From NCBI GenBank assembly GCA_009760855.2, contig WPIO01000005.1, positions 4,632,001-4,696,000 of the forward strand: DNA of 64,000 bases. The letters are read 5' to 3'. This DNA is from Cristatella mucedo (taxonomy: Eukaryota; Bryozoa; Phylactolaemata; Cristatellidae). Below, piece after piece: positions 10,785-21,944 of this stretch. The notes beneath the pieces were generated by a model. The model was given only the letters and a program-made list of their open reading frames with translations. It was not told where the DNA came from and searched no databases. The translations under genes and the position numbers were made by a program. Positions within the stretch are counted from its first letter, which is position 1. Each line of letters begins with the position of its first letter.

Positions 10785-11190
10785 TTTTTTTCTGGCTTTG
10801 TCCTTGTGTGATTGTAGGAACGGTAGAAAGCAGACAAGGCAGAGGTGTCTTAAGTTGTCACTGACTAGAGTTTCTACGTTGAGTACAGCATTTCTGAAAG
10901 GCACTGGTACATGACCTGAGGCTAAGGACATAGTTATAAGGTTACTCATATGTGGCAGCAGCAGATCTATGTCTCGTAGAAGCAAAACAATGGTAATAGG
11001 GTCTAGGGGACTAGTCGTCTTCTTTTAAAAGAACGAGTTCATTTGAGGCCTCCTTGAATAAAGAAATTGAGGTGCTGCATGGAACTGACGGACAGGAGTC
11101 TGGAGAGATGCTTTCAGCCGTGGGATGAAATCTTTAATCCTATCTTCTATCTTGTTGACAAAGATGCTGGAGGATATAGAAATTTCTATT
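10785..11190 (-). mobile_element. LINE B fragment (RT N-terminal part)
   Basis: The minus strand encodes DIDLLLPHMSNLITMSLASG and HVPVPF, matching IDLLLPCLTYIINISLASGH in the fuller copy at 25040-25110, preceded by a degenerate linker matching the 24870-24960 region. The frame is broken. Confidence 0.8.
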
Positions 11191-11369
11191 CAGTTTTTGT
11201 AACGCTCCACTCTCTGGTGATGCAAACGGCACCGACCTCATTTCACGGCTTTCAATCGGCTTATAGTCTATTAATAGTCTATAGTCTATAACCAATAATA
11301 ATAAAATAATAATGATAAATATTCATAGTCTATTAAAACGGAAGCTCGAATCGAAACTCCGCTGATTCT

Positions 11370-11640
11370 AGTCTGATTGGGCCTTCAAGTAATATCAAAC
11401 ATAACTAAGGTTGAGTGTTGCTTGCATACAAATATTGCCGAGTCAGAGATGCGCAATAAAAAACTACTGATGAATACATCAACCGTCTCCTTAACCGCTC
11501 CCAGGCTAGCTCCTTTCCTAGCGATCTTTTTTGGAAATCCAGCTGATTGCTTCTCTAGCTTTTTTTTCGGCAAGATAGACAAGATCAGAGAGTCAATCCG
11601 TAAAGTAGCATAATCTCCGCTGGACTGCGGTCCCTTAAAA
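11370..11640 (+). mobile_element. LINE B fragment (linker before RT)
   Basis: The plus strand encodes IAESEMRNKKLLMNTSTVSL and later FFFGKIDKIRESIRKVA, the same blocks as in the 5.9-5.5 kb and 24.7-24.9 kb copies. It is in opposite orientation to the neighbouring fragment at 10785-11190, so the two are separate insertions or an inverted (twin-primed) insertion. Confidence 0.75.
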
Positions 11641-12195
11641 ACAACCACATAGGAATCAATTTTGAAAAATTCAATCAAATGAATAGGTATTGTTCGGCAA
11701 GCTCATCCAATCTCGAGTAAGCGTTGCTCCTAATTTCGAATACTCTGTAAGGGTATTTTTTCTGAACGTCTTTTTTTTGCAGAGAACGATGCCGATTCAG
11801 GTCTTGGGTCTTTAATCCTTGTGCAGGGCGTGATTTATAACTGCCATGATGCCATCGATGTAATTCCATGCAATCTGACTAATACAAGGTAGATATTATT
11901 GGTCCGCAGCGGTTATACTACATAAACTTGGACTTTACAGAGAGCGGCCATCAAGCTTTAAAGAGTTTACCATAACTAAATGCAACTCAAATTCACCTGG
12001 CTCCATGTTGATCGATGAAAAGGTCGAGTTTGAGGCTTTCACAGATTGAAATAGCGATCTGCAGAAATGTCTCGGCACCGGAATTCCAACCACTGTGACC
12101 GCACGAATGAGCTGTAAATACAGAACTGGACGAGAGACTCCCGGTCACTCGCCGCGGTTGGACAGGGTGACGCGGTCAGCCTGCGCCAACCGCTC
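11640..12195. other. No feature recognised
   Basis: No repeat, splice-supported exon or long frame is seen. Confidence 0.4.
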
Positions 12196-12199
12196 TGCG

Positions 12200-12510
12200 G
12201 TCGCCAAGACCGCCTCCGGAGGCGTGAGACAAATATTTGATGAACCGCCGGGCGGTAGGGAGGAAGCACTCGCTGAACAAGCCAAATAATATTGTCACTT
12301 GAGAATAGGAAAAGTAAGCTTCTCGTCGTCTACGGAAGTGGAACGCACGTTCTCCAACCGAGGGCGGGCGTAGCCAGGATATTGGCATTAGAGAACCAAT
12401 GCCTGACCTTGATGGGCGTGGCAAAAAGCAGAGCCCTTCTTTTTAGAAAGGTTATCGTTCAGCCAATCATCAAAGCTACTCTTCTCCATTTCGGCAGAGC
12501 CTAAAAAACC
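12200..12510. repeat. Downstream duplicated block, copy 1
   Basis: Shares a collinear series of matches with 30400-30750: GGCGTGAGACAAATATTTGA, CACTTGAGAA, CCGAGGGCG, TAGCCAGGATATTGGC and CTCTTCTCCA(C/T)TTCGGC. The (GA)n at 30590 is absent here. Both blocks lie beyond the 3' end of a minus-strand family member, so the duplication that spread the family carried this flank. Confidence 0.75.
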
Positions 12511-14030
12511 GCGAGCGGTAGGCGCTCCGCTCGGCATATCACACTGGGCTGCTCTGAAAACAATGACGCCGTAGCTACTTTAATAAATCTCTAGCAACTC
12601 TTATTTTGCCGTCAGAAGTATATAATACTTTTTTAGGAAGCTTAGCAGTTGTCTTGCGCTTGTCTCACCGTTTGAGACGCTGTTGGCTAACGGTGAACCG
12701 GAAAGATAAAGTTATTTGTTGGCGTGCTTAATTTGCAAACTGAACGTGATATTAATTCGCTGAACGATCAAATATCAGACTGCCATGCCGAACTCTGTGA
12801 TAGGGAGAGTCCATTACTAAACTTGTGCGAATTTTGATGCTTTTCTAGGCCAAAATTAAGCAAATTGGTGTTGAAAATAGTTTGGACCTTAGGCGACCCA
12901 TGGAAATATTCTCGTGCCATTGATATTTCTAGACAATACTGGCGGCAGAGACGCGTGATAGCATTATTTACACAAACTCGTACGATAAAGAGCATGGATG
13001 CAATAAAGGCAGTAGTGCACCGGCGTCAGGGTTAAAAGTGAGAAACATTCTACCGTAAATTTTACGCTCAATCAGAAGTCGGCTGAGATTTTAATACGGC
13101 TGAAAATTAAACGCCCTAATGACAGCAGCAGGCTTGAACGTACTACAGTTAGTCTAGATTATGTCAAGGGCGATAAGGTATGAATGTAGCACAGGTGCAG
13201 GCCGTTGGTAAAGCTCCGCGTGTTAAAATGCATTTATGAGCGTGCCGTCACGTGACTTTCGCCGCAGGGCTTGGGGTCGCGGTGGGATTGCAGGTATACA
13301 GGATCGCCGGCGACTTGCCATACTTACGGCCAGCGGCAGCAGCTAGAACGACTCGGTCGCAAGGTGGCGCACCCTGCGAGTGCACCCTATCCTCTAATTC
13401 GGCGGTCACGTGCACCAGCTTATTCTTGTCGGTGCGGCCGCGGCTTCGCCCACCGGCCGGTGCTTCGCTCCTTCACGAAAGCCGGAAGCTCTCGGCGTTC
13501 GCTCTGATAGGAAGTCGCATTTTCGGGATGGGGCGAAGCCTCCTTGCGAAGCCCCGTGTCATTCGATCGCTCGCCGCGACACCGCCTAGCGCCACGAGCG
13601 AGTGGCTAAGTGGCCTATGCAACTTAAAAAATCAAATGCGAGTAAATGCGCGAATCGATCGTGACGTTCGCCAATGGAACGATGACTAGTAGCTACAGCA
13701 GAGCGCGAGGTCATCTCGTGCGTCGCCCGACGTTTACACTCTGTCGTTGCGGTCTCCGACAAGCGTACTGCTGCCGTGTTGTAAAGAATAACTGCGAATC
13801 GTATTTTCCCGTCCATTTAGGTGGTTTTTTCTAAGACAGCGTATCCAGCGAGAGAACGACCGACCGCAATTCCGTCTGGATCAAAGAGGCGGCGGTCATT
13901 GACCAGCCAAATTGAGCCAGCCAAACTCACCGGTATTAGAGAAAAGCTGGTATAGAATGAATAAGAGCCCTAGGAGATCCCGCGCAATGAATCACACCTG
14001 ATGGACCGCTCTAACACAAATTCGCAAACC
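12510..14030. other. Unassigned; GC-rich core at 13.24-13.62 kb
   Basis: Contains a GC-rich and CpG-rich core with long overlapping frames on both strands (longest 145 codons from GTG at 13252). The composition explains the open frames and I do not recognise a product. Confidence 0.35.
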
Positions 14031-14120
14031 TCGAAAGCCTCAAAGATGTTTTCCCAACGCACCCTACCAAGGGCCGGTGCGCTATGGCCGTTTGCGTTTG
14101 CTCTCTTGCGTCCACCCTTT

Positions 14121-14266
14121 GCCGAGCTGGTTTGGTCTAGCGGTTAAGGTGCTCGCCCCGACCAAGGTCTGACTGAGGTCGTGGGCTCGAGCCCGAGGCA
14201 TATGTGAAGTGCCTGAATAGAGATTAGGTTCTCTTGGGGCGCTATACAAATGAATTATATTATTAT
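14121..14266 (+). mobile_element. tRNA-derived SINE, family S2 (best copy)
   Basis: Box A TGGTCTAGCGGTTAAGG and box B GGGCTCGAGCCC are both intact, giving a tRNA-like pol III promoter. The tail is GAGATTAGGTTCTCTTGGGG, CGCTATACAAATG and a short (ATT)n-like end. It interrupts a segment paralogous to 30895-30965, where no SINE is present, so it inserted after that duplication. Confidence 0.9.
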
Positions 14267-14975
14267 GAACGGTATCCTTAACGTAGGACCCACGAATAAA
14301 TATGCATGAAAGGGCGATGTCGTCAGCAGAAATAAAATAGCTCAGCTGATCGAATCAAATGCTATCGTTCATCATTTCACCACAACCTCCTAGACGAAAT
14401 CCAAAACTCCAAAACTAGACTAGAGGTAGTATAAAAAAGGCCAATAGGCGTGAATCAAGCTGCTGCTAGCGAGGCTTCGCTTGCGACGGTTTCTCTTCTT
14501 TCTCCGAATCCGTTTCATCGAGATTTTATTTGGACTGCACACTCGTACAGATGCTTAAATCGTGGAAAGCATGCGCGAGTGACAATTACTAGAGACCAGG
14601 CCCGGCGGCTCGAGGACGGATAGCGAGCGGCGGCCGGCCGGCCGCGAGCGTTCGCTGCCCGAGTCTGCCTCGCGCGAGTGGCTGGGCAAAAGGCTGCCCG
14701 AGTGCAAAAAGCCTACACAAAGTGTTGTCGATGACGACGGCGCGGGAAAGCGCACGGGCGTAAAAATGTCACATGAAAGCGTCAAGAGGTAGGCGAAGCC
14801 AGCGCTTCGCTGTGAGCTGGTAGTAAAGAGCACAAACTATGTTAAAGCAAACGTTCGCGAACGAGAAACGTTTGGAGGGCACGTGACTCCGGCGTCTCGG
14901 CGCCGCTCGTAACGAGAAGCGATGGTGGGCGCGGACTCAGGTCAGCTGTGAGTTCAAGCGAACGCTAGCGGAGGA

Positions 14976-17239
14976 CTACTTTCTTCGGCTACTCATCACT
15001 TGGCAGCTGGAGTCTCCGGGGGACTCGAGCACGTTGACCATGAATAGCGTGGCCGGGTTGACGAACGCATTGTTCGCTGCTCCTGACGCATCGACCGGAT
15101 ACAGACGGAGTCGCCCATCCAGATCGCTGCCGACGATCGCGACGTACTCGTCCGCGTTTGCGTTCGCGTCGCTCAGCAGGTAGAGGCTACAAGCGAGGCA
15201 ACCACCACGTAACGGACGACCTGCAGGTCAAAGGGCAGAAAGCCAACTGGGCTGAGACGCCTTCGCTCTTACCGATAAAATGATCCCGACAAAATAACGG
15301 AAGCTCGCGATACGGACACATTGAAGACGGGCCACGCTGTGAATGCCAGGTGCGTGCTATTCGGCAGCGCTCCCGATCCAAAGGTCCATCGCTGATGAAT
15401 CATGCAAAGAAGACGGGTGCCTGCGTTAAAGGCAGCTGCATTCGTCAACGCACGAACTTGAATGAGCGACGAACGTGAGGCTGCTTCGGTGAGAGGGTGC
15501 TTGCAGTGTCGGGCGGTAAACTCGCTCTCACGTAGCGAAGGAGCGTTTTGTTTCGCAGGCGCATATTGACGGACGCATCTCGCTCTGACGTTACATTGCC
15601 AAGCCGTCTTTCAAGCAGTCGAAGTAGGCGGGCACCGGTATGGATATGTCATCATGATGCCGAGTTCCGGAAACACGGTTGCCGCACCGTAGCAGTGTCG
15701 CATAGTTTGGTAAGTAGAGTGGGTCTCCCCGTTCATTTTTTTCCAGACTAGCCAGCTTCCATTCTTGAGCACCACCGTTTCGGTTCTGGATACCAAAACT
15801 GGCATATTTTGACCTGGCGAACACAATGTCTCCTAGTGGACCGAGACGTGGTAAGGTGCGCAGTTCAAGCCTACGCAGTAATAAGGATAGTAATGGGAAG
15901 GAATTTTGTACGGCACCCAAGGACAACTGAATCTCTCGTTGCATCCTTTATATACCTAACGGAAGCGGACGCGGACGCGGAGCAAGCATTTTCATGAGCC
16001 TCCAGATGAGTTTTTACGGCCGCGAACCCTGCAACATTTTCAAATAATGAAAAGACCGACAACTAACGAACCGTGGTGTCTCAGTATAGCACACTTCATT
16101 CGACGCAAACTCGATGGGTGTTCCTCGAGTAGAAGTGGTACATACTTTCGTCGTTGGCGACGGTCTGCGGGCGAAGAACTTGAGGGCGACCCAGTTTACG
16201 ATCCCGCAATGGGAGGCAATGGACAGATGCCTCCTGCCCCCCTGACTCTGACGTTGAGCGTACAAGTCTGACAGTTACTTCGGTGGCGTTGTAACCGCGA
16301 GGAATAAGTGCGTCTTAACAAAATTGTTGCAACTCTAGTGGATTTTATGCACTTTATTTACTAACCAATTTAATTCCCATCATCCGTCGGACCGAAGTGA
16401 ATATGACCTCATCATTGACGCTGTAAGGATAAAACGTTTCATTCCCGCGCGAGTACCTTGGCGACGGCGTTCTGTGATGAGTCAAAACCCAGTAGCAAGT
16501 GTTCTCTGTCGTCCGCGCTGGTCAAGATTTTTGCCGTCAATGCAATCGGACCGTAGCCACGTCGGTCGTTGGGATAGTTAACCACGAGACGAGCTGCAAG
16601 CACGGCGACGGAGCGCTGACGCTCTGCGAGGCGGCGTTTTGTCGCAACCTGACAGCACTGCAGATGGACTGATTAGGGGAGACACGCGGCGATTGCAGCT
16701 GGCGCTGCACTCACTTCCGCTGCTCGTGGACGCATAGGTGGCGCTGACGCTGCTCGTGCTGTCGTACGGGAGACTGAAGCCGACGTACTTTCCGCTCTCC
16801 GACGACCGGATCTGGATGACGGCGCACTGTTCGGGCTGCCAAAAAAGAACGACGCGCTGTGCAACGAGTCAGCGATGACTGACCGAGCCAGGCACCTGCA
16901 GCTGTTTCAGTCCTATCGCTGCTTCATTGCCACCATGATCGTCGGCGGTGGTGTAACTAGAGCGGTCAGCAAAGGCACTAGAAAGGAGCGGCAGCACGGC
17001 AGCTGTCCGCGACGCTCGAAGAAAGATTCTAGTCGACGCTGCCAGGCTCAGGCTCACTTGGATAGGTCACGAGACGTGGGCAGATTAAAGATGGCTTCAG
17101 CGTTCTGGACTTGTCATTCATAGCGCTTACCATGACACCGACTCGCGTCGGAACGACCACTGAAAGAACGCCATTCCAGCACCCAAGAATGACGGCGACT
17201 AAAAATCCGGCAGCTCTGACATTAAGCATTCTCGTCAAT
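14976..17239 (-). pseudogene. Family copy 1: secreted or membrane protein of unknown function, disrupted
   Basis: Six exons on the minus strand: E1 17239-17131 (ATG at 17229; 33 codons, hydrophobic leader with FLVAVILGCWNGVLSVVV), E2 17002-16715, E3 16668-16457, E4 15785-15595, E5 15456-15273, E6 15186-14976 (stop TAG). Junctions follow GT-AG, with phases 0, 1, 0 after E1-E3 and 2 after E5. The E2-E3 intron is only 46 nt. E2 ends with CAVIQIRSSESGKYVGFSLP; E3 has RLVVNY and DDREHLLLGF; E5 has FTAWPVFNVSVSRASVILSG; E6 has DEYVAIVGSDLDGRLRLYP. E3-E6 are open. E2 has lost one base against other copies, and in the shifted frame a CGA appears as TGA at 16869-16871. The E4-E5 phase does not match my model. 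An AATAAA lies about 450 nt after the stop (near 14530). Confidence 0.75.
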
Positions 17240-18132
17240 CTAAAATAAGAAAGAATAAAGTCGCCGCAAAAGCGTAATTATTCCATGAGAAGCGGTCGTA
17301 AGATGCGGCGCGGCACGCAGCGGTCCTCTGTTTCGAGGCAGGGTTGAACGTGAACGCTTGGTTCCGACTTCAGAGCAGGCGGGGCACCTCGTCACTAAGC
17401 AAAGAGCAGCTCGCAGAGAGACGGGATGCGGAGAAGAGGTGCAGCCGCCTAGCCCAGCCACGGCCGCGACTGCTGCGGGTCATTCAACACGAGCTCCACG
17501 ACATTTGCATCCCGCTATGAGAAGACCAAGTGGCGACCTCTACGACATGAATAAGAATGACCACGATCAGTTCGATATTTTTCCAGCGAGCAGTAAGATT
17601 CCCTGTGGCTGCAGAGTGCATGACCGAGGATATCTGCGATCTGCTTGGTCGAATGTATGTCGTAACTGACGTAACTTCCAGATATAGCATGATGGGTTTT
17701 ACTGGAAAGTTTAGAAAAAGGATAACAAACGAGGCTGACGATACCGCAAGCTGTGATCTACCGCTCGGGTGACGGGAAAGTACTGAGCTTTTTACGAAGT
17801 TAACATGTCAGCTTAATAAGGCAGTTTACAGCAAGTTTCAGCCTGTAAAATTAGAACTGTGCCATCTTTTAGAGCACACCAAACAATCATTAGGTTTATA
17901 ACAGCACTGAAAAGCACTAATCTTAGCGGCGATTGAAGTTAACCTGAATGCATAACTACATTTGAGGCTGCTTATGAGCGTCAGGTACCAGCGACCAGCG
18001 TAAATAAAAGGTCGTAAGTTTAAAGTTACTGGCTCAGTTTCGGCTGAATGTCGCCAATTGAACGCAAAGGAAAAACGCTTATCTGTCGAAGGGGTTCAAA
18101 GGAGAAAGGTAGAATGAAGAGAGACAGAGAGA

Positions 18133-18135
18133 CTG

Positions 18136-18195
<60 letters not shown>

Positions 18196-18250
18196 AGAGA
18201 GGAGAGAGAAAGAGAGGAGAGAGAAAGAGAGGGATAGAGAGAAGGATATG

Positions 18251-18300
<50 letters not shown>
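18133..18300. repeat. (GA)n microsatellite
   Basis: Interrupted GA repeats within the interval between E1 of copy 1 and its upstream exon. The paralogous intervals of copies 3 and 5 carry a shorter (CT)n at 43887 and 62654, that is, the same repeat in gene orientation. Confidence 0.95.
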
Positions 18301-18304
<4 letters not shown>

Positions 18305-18663
18305 AAGGAAGCGTACGGTGGCGCCGGCATGCGTGCTATTTCAGTGGTTGAATTTTTTAATATCGCCGGTACTATTGTCTAACACGATCGGCAGAAGAAA
18401 AATAAAAATGCAGGAGATCAAAAGGAAGGGCTGCAGCAAGATGACTGAATCCGACGAAGCGCCAAGGGCTCCTATTAGGCAATTAAGGTGAGGCTATTTT
18501 AGCTGACTACCCTCTTCTCCCAGTAAACTTGCTTACTGCGATTCGTCAGTCACTTAGCGCGAGGCGTCACTCGGGGCGACGACCTTCTCGCGGACCCGAG
18601 TGGCACGCACACGCATGCTTCGCGCGCTCTCCGCACGCATCTCGATCGATTGACAATACTCAC

Positions 18664-18858
18664 CTCAGCTCTCAGACGAAGGCGACGAGGCAACGGAGCA
18701 CTCGGTGGGTTTGGAAGCGCCGAGAGCTGACAACGCAGTTATTCGCTGGCTCACGAAGACCGTCTGCCGTCCTCTGCCGCCGGTCGATATGCTATATAGC
18801 CTAGCATGACAGCGGCGGCGACAGTGGCAGAGAAGACAGGCAAGCTCGCCTCGCCGAG
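18664..18858 (-). CDS. Upstream conserved exon of copy 1 (possible membrane anchor)
   Basis: Minus strand: polypyrimidine plus CAG acceptor at 18859-18861, then a frame LPVFSATVAAAVMLGYIAYR that is strongly hydrophobic. A donor GTGAGC follows at 18754, or GTGAGT at 18663. The same frame is kept at 43343-43443 and 62114-62214 with many amino-acid changes that keep hydrophobicity and one in-frame 3-nt difference. Joined through the first donor (phase 2) it would read into the leader exon E1 in frame. The same bases also contain GCTATATAGC, a TATA-like element, so the alternative is a promoter followed by a noncoding first exon ending at 18664. Confidence 0.45.
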
Positions 18859-19911
18859 CTGGAAAAAACAAGGGCTTTCCCCGACAGACAGCGGATATTA
18901 GACGGAAAATTTCGTCTGCACCGACAAAGCACGCCTCGCTGTGCCCAAACGGGCTACGCCCAACCGCCGTCGGTACTAAGACGCCGAAATGCCCGTTGGG
19001 GATTTCCTGCTCGGTTTCCATACCCCGGATCGACTGCTGCAGGAGCCTCCGGCGCGAGCTATTACGGTAGCTGGACGTCAGTTCCGGGAAAGGCTGCGAA
19101 ACCGCAGGCGACGGGCCCAGTGGCCTGGCGCGCCAAACGCTGCAGTGTCCAGTGTGTCGGCCGCCGGAGCGGCGCGACTTACGAGCGGAGCGCTAGGCGG
19201 TGTGAGTCTATCCTCTGCTCTGCTCGCGAGGTTTCGGCGCCGCGGTACGCGGTGCCACTCTGAGCGGTGGACTGTCGGCGTCTTCCTATAGTTACCTACC
19301 CCGGCTGGTCGCTAAGGGCAAACGCAGAAACTTTCACTCCTGCTAGCTATCACTTACGGCGGGTAGCTTTAATCTTCCCCCGAAAGCCCATGCCACCCAC
19401 GGCGCTTAGTGAGAGCAAGTATTTGCAGTTACGCCCAGACAACGCCCGGGTAGCTCCCAGAAACGAGAAGCAGAGCAACGCTCGCTCGTGCAAGCTTTTG
19501 CGACGGTGCTTCTGCTAGCTCCTGCCGTTCGCAGGCTTTTTCAGAGGCGAGCCGCGCGTCTCGCCGCGCCTGCTAGCGCCTGGACGCTCGACGATATCCC
19601 TCGCCAAGACCTCGATATCGCTCGCAGCTGCGGTGCGTCGGTGCGCGGTAGGAGCGATTTTGCTCGCGCGCTCGCGAAAGCGGCCGCAGTGCGACGACGC
19701 TGGCGAGGCGTGCAGACGAGAGCGGCGACGCGCGAGCGGGTCGCACAGCCACTCTTCTTCTGCAGCCGTCACTTGCATGCAGCGTGATAATTTGCGCCGA
19801 CATTCATTCCGTATTACTACGCGAGGGCAGACGGCACACGCTCACTAGTGCGACAGAGAGTTCGCGCCACCGCCGTTCGTGTCGCTCAGAGCGAGCGAAG
19901 GAAGCGAAGCA

Positions 19912-20021
19912 TCTTAGCGTTCACAGCGAAGCCGCTTAGCGGTCGCAGAGGGTGTCACTTAGCGGTCACAGCGAAGCCGCTTAGCGTTCACAGCGAAGCC
20001 GCTTAGCGGTCGCAGAGGGTG
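19912..20021. repeat. Short tandem repeat, about 22-bp unit
   Basis: Four partial repeats of CTTAGCGKTCACAGCGAAGC, with a longer 60-nt register (GCTTAGCGGTCGCAGAGGGT occurs twice). It lies in the upstream block of copy 1. Confidence 0.85.
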
Positions 20022-20376
20022 CCGCCGAGCGCGGGCAGTGGAGCGGAGGGAGCTGCTCGGCGCCTCTGTCGGCGATGCTTGACCGAGCGCTACGGAGGAC
20101 GGAGGAGCGGAGGCGTCGCTATGAATTACCGCAATCGGTCGCAATCCGCTCTAATCGAGCCCAGTTCAACCGGAATTCGGCAGCCGGTGCTAAGCGCGCG
20201 ATTTCCTAGTAGATACTCTTGTACAAGCTCAAAGTTAGAGTGAGAGATTAGCTCACTTGAAAGCTTCATTCATTGTGTGCCAGACGAGCCTAAGCCAGTC
20301 GCAGCGATCAGCTACCGCGACGTCAGGGTGCGAGAGCTGCAGGCCGTCTGCCTCGTCGCCGCTCGACAGTGGCCGT

Positions 20377-20413
20377 CGTCGCTCCCGCCGAGCATCGCTC
20401 GGCGGGAGCGACG
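20377..20413. repeat. Perfect 17-bp stem hairpin
   Basis: CGTCGCTCCCGCCGAGC, three-base loop ATC, then the exact complement GCTCGGCGGGAGCGACG. GC-rich, so very stable as RNA or extruded DNA. Confidence 0.95.
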
Positions 20414-20452
20414 TACGCCTATTCTTGAGAAATTAGTGCCGCTCGAGCTCTT

Positions 20453-20913
20453 TGCTTCGGCATTCAGACGGAACACCAGCTAACGCGTCAGAGGAGCGGT
20501 GCGGCGTGATGGCCGCTGAGCCGAACGGCGTCGCGAAACGCTGTGGGCATTCGCGGCCAGAAATACTGCTCGCCACGCCTCCCCGCCGAGTCAAAGGTCG
20601 AGGTGCAGCGAGCCGTCGTACGGCGCTAGCGAATGCGACGCTAGCTTCGCGGTGCGTACTAATCGCAAAAAACTCATGCGAAAATAACCGGCGTACGCAG
20701 TGAAACCGTTCGCGAACGATTCCGCTGGCGTCTGCCTCAGCCAGTCTGAGCCAGAAAACTTGATACGCCTTCAAACGGAACACCTGCTAAACCGCCAGAG
20801 GAGCGCGTTAGCCGCGCGTTGGCCGCTGAGCCTGAAGGGGCCATGCAACGCCGCGGGCATTTTCGGCCAGATCTTCGGCTAGCTACGCTTCCCCGCCCAG
20901 TCAAAGGGTTGTA
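20453..20913. repeat. Direct duplication of about 150 bp
   Basis: Units at 20453-20602 and 20762-20913 share ACGGAACACC, GCTAA, GCCAGAGGAGCG-like, GGCCGCTGAGCC, GCGGGCATTYKCGGCCAGA and CCCGCCSAGTCAAAGG in the same order. Divergence is substantial, so the duplication is old. Confidence 0.8.
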
Positions 20914-21234
20914 ATGAAAGAGTGTGCAGGAACGCGCTTGCTGCGTCCCTTTGCAGGGTCGTTTGCTAGCAGTCGTTCTAAAGCGCCAATTGGCTGCCCC
21001 CCCGCCCGGTAGCTATAAGATTAGTCTGCATGACGAAAATAATGCGGCTTACTCCTCAGCCTTTTTCTCAGCCGCTTTGTGACTTTCCATAAACCGGAGG
21101 TCATTCTTGATTTGAATTCATGTAAAAATATCCTGGAAGAGGATCCCAGGATGAATTTTAACTAATGCCAATATATTTGCTCAGTGCCGTCAGATAACTT
21201 ACTCGCCTTCTTGGCACTTCATGCATCATTTAAA

Positions 21235-21835
21235 GGAAGCATGATTTATTGTTAGAGGCGGAATACTCAACGACAACTACATGATATTGTTTGAGGTAAC
21301 ATGCACAGGGTCAACATTCATGCAAAATGTAAGCATGCATAATCAAACGAAGGACGAAATATAGGGATCTACTAAATACTAGGATACACAAATGCTTTGC
21401 TTGCTTCTTTTTACATGTCGTCAAGTCAACTAATGCCGTGAAATCAGTCGGCAGAGTATTCAGCGCTTTAGAAGCATACCGACTAAAGGCAGGCCTACAC
21501 AGCAATAGAGGTTCACACGAGTTGTAGCTAAACAAAGTGATTGAGAATGCAGGTGCATGATCCCTAGCATAGCTGGCAAGTAGGTCTGATAAATATTCTG
21601 GGGCCAGATTTTAGAAGTACCTTAAAGTAAGTGACATAACGTTGAAGTCGATGCTCTGCTTGCACTGGAGCCGGTGGAGGTCGGTTAGAATTCGGATGCT
21701 GCAGCTAATACACTCACGACAGACAAGCCTAGCTGCAAAGTTTTGCGTCAGCTGTACAGACGTCTAGACGGGATGTCGCAAATGCAAGGAACCAATTAAA
21801 ATGTAATAGCAATAAAACATAATAAGGATTGTACA
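21235..21835 (-). mobile_element. LINE B-type C-terminal fragment
   Basis: The minus strand has a frame with SRYASKALNTLPTDF and a downstream HLCILVFSRSL, resembling the SFSSYAPKAWNSLP type C-terminal end of CR1-like proteins. The 3' part contains the CATGCACAGGGTCAGCAT-like sequence seen at the LINE B end (26570, 49170). Confidence 0.65.
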
Positions 21836-21873
21836 AATACATAAGTCAAATACCCTCAGAAAGCGTGATCTCT

Positions 21874-21880
<7 letters not shown>

Positions 21881-21911
<31 letters not shown>
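21881..21911. repeat. (CT)n microsatellite
   Basis: Sixteen CT dinucleotides between two LINE fragments. Confidence 0.95.
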
Positions 21912-21912
<1 letters not shown>

Positions 21913-21944
21913 AGTACTTTACTGATATTGTATACAAATATTAC

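Larger units (their letters stand above)
18500..20230 (-). repeat. Upstream duplicated block (copy 1)
   Basis: Minus-strand relative of 41880-44020 and 60620-62760. Shared anchors include GCCTGCGGTTTCGCAGC, GGCATTTCGGCGTC, CGCTCGCGCGTCGCCGCTCTC (interrupted in other copies) and GAGTGCTCCGTTGC. It is more diverged than the other two blocks are from each other. A frame starting METEQEIPNGHFG (19021) is open here but hits a stop at codon 5 in both other blocks. Confidence 0.7.

Noticed and set aside
13252-13689. 145-codon plus frame in GC-rich sequence
   Set aside because: It has no ATG at its start, the other strand is also open, and GC-rich composition alone can give such frames.
14121-14266. 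Functional tRNA gene
   Set aside because: Box A and B are present, but the sequence continues into the LINE-like tail and recurs as an interspersed repeat, so it is a SINE.
19515-19803. Frames conserved in part between upstream blocks (LARRRS..., GSPLKKP)
   Set aside because: Similarity between blocks is explained by the duplication itself; stops occur in the block of copy 3 and no common splice sites were found.
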